50,199 bases of DNA from JAHJUB01 sp041653615 [NCBI: Candidatus Ratteibacteria bacterium]. Lineage in GTDB: Bacteria; Ratteibacteria; UBA8468; MWAK01. Below, one piece after another: positions 44,779 to 50,199 of this stretch. The notes beneath the pieces are model-generated. The model had not been told where the DNA came from. It did not search any database and saw only the letters and a list, made by a program, of their open reading frames with translations. A program made the position numbers and the translations under genes. Where the stretch lies: NCBI GenBank assembly GCA_041653615.1, contig JBAZEZ010000012.1, positions 1 through 50,199 of the forward strand, written 5' to 3'. Every line of letters begins with the position of its first letter. Position 1 is the stretch's first letter.

Positions 44779-45093
44779 CTACGCGACTATTTCCAGAATT
44801 TCAACCAGCGAATAAAACTGGCGGTGGCCGAACGCCTTCTTGTAGTCTTTTTTCGATTTTCGCTTAAAGACCAGAATCTTCTTATTTTTGCCTTCGGATA
44901 TTATTTTTGCTTTTACTTTGATTGAGGATAGCTTGTCCGAGTCGGTCGTAACCTTTCCGTCGTCAGCGGTAAAAAGCAGGACCTGCTTAAAGACAACCGC
45001 GTCTTTTTTTTGTTCCGGTAGTTTTTCCACCTTCAGTTTCATGCCCGGGGACACGATGTATTGTTTTCCTCCGGTTTCAATTACGGCTTGCAT
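44779..45093 (-). CDS. rplU: 50S ribosomal protein L21
   Basis: 104 residues from the ATG at 45093, chosen for AGGAGGT just upstream and the standard MQAVIETGGKQY opening; the longer frame runs into a repeat. Later matches: KKILVFKRKSKKDYKKAFGHRQFYS. Binds 23S rRNA. In most bacteria rpmA (L27) and obg follow; here hflX follows instead. Confidence 0.96.
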   Translation of the reverse strand: MQAVIETGGKQYIVSPGMKLKVEKLPEQKKDAVVFKQVLLFTADDGKVTTDSDKLSSIKVKAKIISEGKNKKILVFKRKSKKDYKKAFGHRQFYSLVEILEIVA

Positions 45094-45121
45094 ATTACCT
45101 CCTGTGTTTGAATAGTGTTGT

Positions 45122-45173
45122 TGCGGGGGCGGATTCAACCGCCCCGCGGGCGCCATGAATGGCGCCCCTACGA
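45122..45173. repeat. Palindromic repeat between rplU and the UroD-like gene, supplies its stop codon
   Basis: Two nested units: GGGGCGG-6-CCGCCCC and GGCGCCAT-2-ATGGCGCC, ending CCCCTACG. The TAG stop of the UroD-like gene (45168-45170) is the CTA within this end. Confidence 0.75.
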
Positions 45174-46250
45174 AATACCTAGTATCTCCTTTTTCAATTT
45201 CAAATAAGTGCGATAATCTTCGAGGCTGATGTTTGCCGGCACCCGGTGGTCAACGTGGGGGATGAAACCGCCTTCTTCAACGACCGGTCGTAACCGCAAA
45301 AGTTCTTTTTCGATTGCTTTTGGTCCCTTATCCAGAACCATCTTGTCCACACCGCCCAACAGCAGGACTTCTTTCCCGAATTTTTCTCTGATTAATACCG
45401 GGTCGCCTCCACCGTTTACCTCCAGCGGGAACATGCAGTTTATGCCGCCTTTCAGGAAAGAGGGGATTAGCGGAACGATATTGCCGTCGCAATCGGTGAA
45501 GATGGTGTCGATGCCGTGGTCGCGCAGGATTTTGGTGATTCGCTGGTATCGGGGTACGACGATTTCGGCGAACATTTTCGGGCTGATGATGGGGCCGGAG
45601 TTGTAGCAGATGTCCTCCCAGCCGTTGGCGGCATCAAATTCCACCTTTTCCAGAATTATGGGCAGGCATCTTTCGGTGATGCGGCAGAAGGTTTCTACCA
45701 TATCTTCAATCAGGTCGCGGTCGTCATAAACCAGATAGGCGAGGTTTTCAAAGCCGGTGATATCCCGCACACAACCGATCATTGAGCCGAACCAGATTGT
45801 CCGGGGTGCGTTTGATTTTTTCAGGGAATCATTTAATTCGGAAAGATTCTCCGGGATTCTGCCTTCCGGATTGTCGGAAAGCCGTACCTTGTATTCCGTC
45901 CAGTCATTGCGGTTCTTGATTGGAAAGTCGATGAAGTGCGGGATGGAATGGGCGGTTTTTTTGGTAGTCTGGCTGGTTACGCCGTTTCCTTCACGGTAAG
46001 TGAGGTAATTTTCATCTTCGTGTATGATTTTATATTCAAATCCGGGATTGAGAGATAGTTGAGGGACAACTCTGACGAAATCTTCGATACCAAAATACCG
46101 GTAGGCGGATGCCTCGTCGTTTATCTCTTTAGGCAGACCTTCGGAGTGCCAGCGCGGCAGTGTTTCGGCCCAGTAACCGAATTCGAAATTCGGTATTTTT
46201 TCCGGATGCTGGTAATGCATCGTCCGCAAGAAGCGTTCCCGTAGCGTCAT
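45168..46250 (-). CDS. Uroporphyrinogen decarboxylase-like (URO-D superfamily) protein
   Basis: About 360 residues from the ATG at 46250 (MTLRERFLRTMHYQHPEKIP), with AAGGGG upstream; the longer frame overlaps the HU gene. URO-D barrel features: RFLRTMHYQHPEKIPNFEFG, IIGCVRDITGFEN, CNSGPIISPKMFAEIVVPRY, FTDCDGNIVPLIP, LLGGVDKMVLDKGPKAIEKE. The branch is that of the numerous URO-D-like proteins of anaerobes, which may transfer methyl groups or process sugars, rather than true HemE: no porphyrin genes are near. Substrate unknown. Confidence 0.85.
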   Translation of the reverse strand: MTLRERFLRTMHYQHPEKIPNFEFGYWAETLPRWHSEGLPKEINDEASAYRYFGIEDFVRVVPQLSLNPGFEYKIIHEDENYLTYREGNGVTSQTTKKTAHSIPHFIDFPIKNRNDWTEYKVRLSDNPEGRIPENLSELNDSLKKSNAPRTIWFGSMIGCVRDITGFENLAYLVYDDRDLIEDMVETFCRITERCLPIILEKVEFDAANGWEDICYNSGPIISPKMFAEIVVPRYQRITKILRDHGIDTIFTDCDGNIVPLIPSFLKGGINCMFPLEVNGGGDPVLIREKFGKEVLLLGGVDKMVLDKGPKAIEKELLRLRPVVEEGGFIPHVDHRVPANISLEDYRTYLKLKKEILGIS

Positions 46251-46319
46251 TGATGGTTCCCCTTTGTTTTTTACGGCTAAAATATAATATAATATCATAA
46301 ACTTGCGGAAAAATACACT

Positions 46320-46649
46320 ATGAAACGGCAGGATGTTACCAAAAAGGTTGCGGAAAAGACCGGCCTGGAACAGAAAGCGATTGCCGAAGTTCTCAAGGTT
46401 TTTCTGGGTGAAATCGAAGACGGTATTTTGGAGAGAAAGTCCATCCAACTGCGTCCGCTCGGAACGTTTGTAGTAAAGAAGCGCCGGGCAAAGATGGGCC
46501 GGAATCCTTTTGCCAACGAACCGGTTCCGGTGCCCGAGCATTTGACCGTTATCTTCAGACCCAGCCGCCGTTTAAAGATAAAACTCAACCAGAAACAACC
46601 CAAGCAACCAAAGCAATCCGAACAACCCGGTCAATCTTCTCTCTTTTAA
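46320..46649 (+). CDS. HU/IHF-family DNA-binding protein
   Basis: 109 residues. Standard HU core: KRQDVTKKVAEKTGLEQKA, IQLRPLGTFVVKKRRAKMGRNP with the DNA-bending arm, and VIFRPSRRLK. A Gln/Pro/Lys-rich tail (~95-109: KQPKQPKQSEQPGQSS) extends beyond the usual 90 residues and may add DNA or protein contacts. It bends and packs DNA. HU versus IHF subunit cannot be told. Confidence 0.93.
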   Translation: MKRQDVTKKVAEKTGLEQKAIAEVLKVFLGEIEDGILERKSIQLRPLGTFVVKKRRAKMGRNPFANEPVPVPEHLTVIFRPSRRLKIKLNQKQPKQPKQSEQPGQSSLF

Positions 46650-46673
46650 CGCACGGGTATTTTCGACAACATT

Positions 46674-46694
46674 CCTCTCCCCGATGAGGAGAGG
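46674..46694. repeat. Palindromic repeat upstream of uppP
   Basis: CCTCTCC-7-GGAGAGG, followed by TTAGGCGGGGGG reaching the GTG start of uppP. Confidence 0.6.
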
Positions 46695-46707
46695 TTAGGC
46701 GGGGGGC

Positions 46708-47517
46708 GTGTTTAAGATTTTAATTCTGGCATTAGTTCAGGGTCTGACTGAATTTTTACCGGTTTCCAGTTCCGGCCACCTGGCGCTTATCAGCCATTTC
46801 TTACCAAAGACCCCGGACGAATTTTACCTGGCGGTTTTTCTACACGGCGGGACGCTGTTAGCCACGATAATTTACTTTTGGCCTGATATCGTCCGGATTT
46901 TTACCGGCCTGCGCCTCCGGTCTGAAGAAGGCGCTAAAAGCCGGGGATATCTGACGGCCATTATAGTCGGTAGTATTCCGGTTGCTGTTTTCGGTCTGTT
47001 ACTGAAAAAGCAGGCGGAAAGTATTTTTACTTCCCTGCCTCTTCTGGCGGTGATGTTTTTGATTACCGGACTGGTGTTGGCGGTTGCTAGTCTAAAAAAT
47101 TCCCCCCGTTCCTCCCTCCCCCTTGAGGGGGGAGGGAAGGTGGGGGTGATAAACCCTTTCCGCGCTTTTATTATCGGTTGCGCGCAACTGGTGGCGGTTT
47201 TGCCCGGTATTTCCCGGAGCGGCAGCACTATCTCCGCCGGGCTTATTTCCGGTCTTTCCCGGCAGGAGGCATTCCGCTTCTCTTTTCTTCTTTCCCTGCC
47301 GGCGGTGGCCGGTGCTTTTCTGGTGGAAATTCCGATGGGATTGCCGGGTGGTTTAAAGCCCGGAAATTCTCCGGTGTCGTTACTTCTTGGTTTCGTGGTA
47401 AGTTGCCTGGTCGGACTCCTGGCGCTCCATATTTTACGACGCCTGGTCCTGGCCGGCCGCCTGGCCTGGTTCAGCGTCTACCTTCTTGTTTTAGGTCTAT
47501 TCACCGTTTTTCTTTGA
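46708..47517 (+). CDS. uppP: Undecaprenyl-diphosphatase UppP (BacA)
   Basis: 269 residues, GTG start next to a repeat. Integral membrane enzyme that recycles undecaprenyl pyrophosphate for cell-wall synthesis. Active-site regions QGLTEFLPVSSSGHLAL and PGISRSGSTISAGL are intact; 7-8 membrane segments are visible. A loop at residues ~131-149 (SPRSSLPLEGGGKVGV) is encoded by a palindromic repeat inserted in frame (47101-47152), between two membrane helices. Confidence 0.95.
   Translation: MFKILILALVQGLTEFLPVSSSGHLALISHFLPKTPDEFYLAVFLHGGTLLATIIYFWPDIVRIFTGLRLRSEEGAKSRGYLTAIIVGSIPVAVFGLLLKKQAESIFTSLPLLAVMFLITGLVLAVASLKNSPRSSLPLEGGGKVGVINPFRAFIIGCAQLVAVLPGISRSGSTISAGLISGLSRQEAFRFSFLLSLPAVAGAFLVEIPMGLPGGLKPGNSPVSLLLGFVVSCLVGLLALHILRRLVLAGRLAWFSVYLLVLGLFTVFL
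47101..47152. repeat. Palindromic repeat inserted in frame inside uppP
   Basis: Core CCTCCCCC-4-GGGGGGAGG, followed by GGTGGGGGTGA. It reads through uppP without a stop. Confidence 0.75.
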
Positions 47518-47558
47518 TGCGTTATTGATTTTTAATCGTAATACTTTAAAAATAAATT

Positions 47559-49061
47559 ATGAAAAAATACACGGCTATTCCCCGGTTTTATGAATACCAG
47601 CCGCTCGGATATCATCTGAATGATTTTGCGCTTATCCGCAAAGGCATCGTTTGGCATCTCTTTCACATTACCGGCCGGGGATTGAAGGGAGGCCCGGGCT
47701 TGTGTAATGAATCGCTGGCTCTCGGCCATGCGACCACCACGGATTTCATCCGCTGGACGGAACAGCCGGCTATTCCCGAAGCCTCCGGCGCCTGTTATGT
47801 AGTCAGGCATAAAGGCCGTTACGGTCTCATTTTTCGCCAAGGCTCCATCTGTTGGTCGCGCGATCTTTTTCACTGGAGCAAACCTGAATCGCTGCAGTTT
47901 ATCAATAATCCCGCCCGTTGGTATGACCGCTGCAATAAACCGGAGGAAGCCCGGTACATCGGTCCCCGCGACCCTTTTATTATGTTGAATCCGGAAACAA
48001 ACAAGTACTTGATGGTCTTTTGTGACCGTACGGAAAAAGGCGATGTGTACAACCGGGGATGCGTTGGCGCCGCAGAGTCGGAGGACCTAGTTCACTGGAC
48101 CTACCTGCCTCCGGTCTTTGGGCCCAAACATTTTTACTGTGAATCGCCGCATATCGTGCCGTGGGGCGGTAAGTATCACCTTTTCTTTTCTCTTAGTCCG
48201 GAAGCCGCCGTACGCCACGCAGTCAGTGAACAATTCCTCGGCCCTTACCGGGAATTGGGTGAGGGCAACATTCTTCCCGCGTATCACGGCGCCGGCGATG
48301 CGATTCAGTGTGACAAACGCTGGCTTTATTTCGGGCGGGTTATGGAGCGGGAAGAGCACCGGAATAAGGGCCGTTTGATTCAGGGACGCCTGTCCCTGCC
48401 GGTGGAGATGGATTTCGGTCCGGATGACCGTGTTTCATTCGCACCGTACCGCGTTTTGACCGCTTTACGCGGGAAGTTACTGGTGGATGGTTTCCGCCGC
48501 AATTGGCGGATACATCACGGTGATTGGAGATTTAACCTTGAGAATACTCCGGCCCAGAATCTTTACACCGAGGCGCCGGCCGGAGCGGTATTAGGCAGCG
48601 CGTATTTTGACGACGCCGAATTTGATTCCACGACACTGGTCGGGAACTTTGACCTTGAGTGCCGGTTTCAGCTTCCAACTTTTTCTTTTACCGCCGGCGT
48701 GCACTTCCGGGCCGGACTGCTCCTCCGGGGGTGTCTGCGCCTGGAATTTGACGCGTTGCTCCAGACGGCGCTCCTTTCGGACGCGACCGGCACGGTACTC
48801 TGTACCGCTCCTCTGCAGGATTTCCAACTAGACCGATATTATGACCTGCGGATTATCTACTTGGGGAATTTTATCCAGGTTTATCTCAATAACCGGCTGC
48901 TGATGTACCTGTGCGTCTATGGTCCGGACACCGGTCCGACCGCGCTTATTGTTTGGCAGGGTGATGCGATATTCGCTTCTCTGAAGATTTACCAGATGCC
49001 GGAGTCGCCGCCGGTTCCCGTCTTCCCGGGCGGAGAGCCGCTTTTTCCCGGATTGCCGTGA
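47559..49061 (+). CDS. Glycoside hydrolase-like beta-propeller (GH32/GH43 type) with lectin-like C terminus
   Basis: 500 residues, no signal peptide. Residues ~10-310 form a five-bladed propeller: NDFALIRKGIVWHLFHITG, the R-D-P motif in GPRDPFIMLNPE, YLMVFCDR, YCESPHIVPWGGKYHLFFS. The C-terminal ~170 residues look like a LamG/concanavalin-like fold (FDLECRFQLP; DRYYDLRIIYLGNFIQVYLNN), as in GH32 enzymes. The N-terminal catalytic Asp is plausible at N-D-F near residue 22. The substrate (beta-fructoside or other plant-type glycan) is not certain. It is followed by an SDR sugar-acid-type dehydrogenase, suggesting a small carbohydrate-use pair. Confidence 0.78.
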   Translation: MKKYTAIPRFYEYQPLGYHLNDFALIRKGIVWHLFHITGRGLKGGPGLCNESLALGHATTTDFIRWTEQPAIPEASGACYVVRHKGRYGLIFRQGSICWSRDLFHWSKPESLQFINNPARWYDRCNKPEEARYIGPRDPFIMLNPETNKYLMVFCDRTEKGDVYNRGCVGAAESEDLVHWTYLPPVFGPKHFYCESPHIVPWGGKYHLFFSLSPEAAVRHAVSEQFLGPYRELGEGNILPAYHGAGDAIQCDKRWLYFGRVMEREEHRNKGRLIQGRLSLPVEMDFGPDDRVSFAPYRVLTALRGKLLVDGFRRNWRIHHGDWRFNLENTPAQNLYTEAPAGAVLGSAYFDDAEFDSTTLVGNFDLECRFQLPTFSFTAGVHFRAGLLLRGCLRLEFDALLQTALLSDATGTVLCTAPLQDFQLDRYYDLRIIYLGNFIQVYLNNRLLMYLCVYGPDTGPTALIVWQGDAIFASLKIYQMPESPPVPVFPGGEPLFPGLP

Positions 49062-49138
49062 GTTTGTCAGGTATCGAACAAAGTCCAATGAGGCCGGGGT
49101 TTTCAAAAATTTGTTTGTCAAATTAAATGAGGTGTGGT

Positions 49139-49963
49139 ATGAAAAACATTGCGGAAATGTTTAGCTTAAAAGGAAAAACTGCGGTAATCACCGGCGGAGC
49201 CGGGGTGCTTGGACTCCAGATGGCGAGGGGGTTGGGTGAGGCCGGCGCCGCCATCATAATTTGCGATATTAAAAATGCCGAAGAGAAAGCGAAAGAACTG
49301 AAAGCGGAAGGAATAGCTGCAAGAGGATATTTCATTAACGTTCTGGAAAAAGAAGAGATAAAGAAATGCGGCGATGCGGTGCGGAAAGATTTTCCGACGA
49401 TAGATATCCTGGTCAATGCGGCCGGCGGAAATATGAAAGAAGCCACCACCTCAAAAGAACTGAGTTTTTTTGACCTCCCCCTGACCGCGCTGGAAAAAGT
49501 TATCTCCCTTAACCTTTTCGGCGGGGCAATCCTGCCGTCCCAGGTCTTCGGCAAATTCATGGCGGAGAATAAGGCAGGCGGTTCCATCATCAACATATCT
49601 TCCATGAATTCCTTCCGGCCTTTAACCAGGATTCCGGGTTATTCGGCCGCCAAGGCGGCGGTTAACAACTTTACCCAGTGGCTGGCGGTTCACCTGGCCC
49701 AGGAATATAACAAGAACTTGAGAGTCAATGCTATTGCCCCCGGATTTTTCCTCACGGAGCAGAACCGTTTTCTTATGCTTGACGCGAAAGGGGAATTGAC
49801 CGAAAGGGGCAAGTCAATAGTTTTTCACACGCCGATGGGGAGATTGGGCGAGCCGGATGAATTGCTCGGCGCCCTCATCTGGCTGGCTTCCGACGCTTCA
49901 AAATTCGTGACCGGCACGGTGCTGCCGATAGACGGCGGGTTTAGCGCTTTTTCGGGTGTTTGA
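49139..49963 (+). CDS. SDR-family oxidoreductase, possibly D-mannonate/fructuronate type
   Basis: About 274 residues from the ATG at 49139, preferred over 49127 for its GAGGTG. Rossmann fold TGGAGVLGLQMARGLGEAG (Gly-rich loop), NAAGG, catalytic Ser in NISSMNS and Tyr-x3-Lys in YSAAK; the end DGGFSAFSGV is classic. The style of the N terminus (FSLKGKTAVITGGAGVLG) and middle resembles SDRs acting on fructuronate/mannonate. Cofactor NAD or NADP not determined. Next to the GH-like gene. Confidence 0.88.
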   Translation: MKNIAEMFSLKGKTAVITGGAGVLGLQMARGLGEAGAAIIICDIKNAEEKAKELKAEGIAARGYFINVLEKEEIKKCGDAVRKDFPTIDILVNAAGGNMKEATTSKELSFFDLPLTALEKVISLNLFGGAILPSQVFGKFMAENKAGGSIINISSMNSFRPLTRIPGYSAAKAAVNNFTQWLAVHLAQEYNKNLRVNAIAPGFFLTEQNRFLMLDAKGELTERGKSIVFHTPMGRLGEPDELLGALIWLASDASKFVTGTVLPIDGGFSAFSGV

Positions 49964-50007
49964 TAAAGTAAAACGCCTTTAGTGTCAGACAAAACCGACG
50001 TAATTTG

Positions 50008-50086
50008 TCGTTGCGAGTCCGCCAGAGGCGGACGCGGCAATCTCATACCGAAAACGGGATTGCCGCGCAAATTACGCTCGCAATGA
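50008..50086. repeat. Intergenic palindromic repeat, TCGTTGCGAG type
   Basis: Outer arms TCGTTGCGAG and CTCGCAATGA are near complements; inside, GTCCGCC-3-GGCGGAC pairs exactly, and GCGGCAAT pairs with ATTGCCGC. It lies between the SDR gene and the IS110-type gene. Confidence 0.7.
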
Positions 50087-50158
50087 TATTATGAAAGGAC
50101 TACCTCCAGAGTTCTGATTAATGTTACAATCAGTCCCAAAATACAAGGAGGCAGCCCT

Positions 50159-50199
50159 ATGGAACAAGGATACCATATCGGTATTGATTTGCACAAAAG
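50159..50199 (+). CDS. IS110-family transposase, N-terminal fragment at the window edge
   Basis: An ATG with AAGGAGG 8 bases upstream opens MEQGYHIGIDLHK before the window ends. IGIDLHK is the first catalytic (RuvC-like DEDD) motif of IS110/IS1111 transposases, which use a structured guide RNA encoded next to the transposase gene. Only 13 codons are seen, so the family call is probable rather than certain. Confidence 0.6.
   Translation, partial: MEQGYHIGIDLHK

Overview
The window looks like the chromosome of a diderm (Gram-negative-type) bacterium from a poorly sampled phylum, carrying a large integrated element. The diderm call rests on lipoproteins with lipoboxes, an outer-membrane beta-barrel protein ending in Phe, and DXS and UppP. 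I cannot name the phylum from sequence alone. Several element genes have their closest feel in Patescibacteria (a pilin with an Fn3-like domain) or in restriction-modification islands of many phyla, so the element should not be used to place the host.

Positions 1 to about 29,862 are a mobile element whose left end lies outside the window. Its right end is marked by a tyrosine integrase (28747-29469), tandem 10-bp repeats, and the 5' half of a tRNA-Lys(UUU) gene cut in the anticodon loop (29863-29900). Inside it, from left to right: an AlbA_2 protein and an unknown protein; a run of envelope genes (lipoprotein, LolA-like/SecD-head fusion, zinc-ribbon/TPR protein broken by a stop, DUF6933); a type IV pilin-like protein; a small replication/recombination block (RuvC-like nuclease, winged-helix protein, XRE regulator); a large serine recombinase; a defence-like island (12.2-22.3 kb, visibly AT-rich); a PD-(D/E)XK nuclease with two small partners; a conjugation-type ATPase gene interrupted by an IS3-family insertion; and a second envelope run (BamE-like lipoprotein, beta-barrel, DUF4410 lipoprotein).

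The defence-like island has two halves divided by a LexA-like repressor. To its left, on the minus strand, lie a ubiquitin-like protein, an E1-like ThiF protein, a DUF6527 protein, a ParB-like protein, a D12-class adenine methylase and an unknown protein. To its right lies a restriction-modification cassette of the Alw26I/Eco31I/Esp3I type: an N6-adenine methylase, a circularly permuted C5-cytosine methylase, an HNH restriction enzyme on the opposite strand, and a controller-type regulator with palindromic operator-like sites.

Positions 29.9-50.2 kb are higher-GC core chromosome: purA, an isocitrate dehydrogenase, an FmdB-type zinc ribbon, a short proS without the editing insert, a glutamate dehydrogenase, a GNAT enzyme, a ferredoxin, dxs, mnmG, tsaE, rpe, smpB directly followed by tmRNA (ssrA), nrnA, hflX, rplU, a UroD-like protein, an HU protein, uppP, a GH32/GH43-type beta-propeller protein, an SDR oxidoreductase and the start of an IS110-family transposase. 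This part is peppered with small palindromic repeats. Some lie inside genes in frame (mnmG, uppP), and at least three supply the stop codon of the neighbouring gene (dxs, tsaE, UroD-like). The 3' end of ssrA plus its terminator is duplicated exactly around a GC-rich, strongly folding 173-bp insert.
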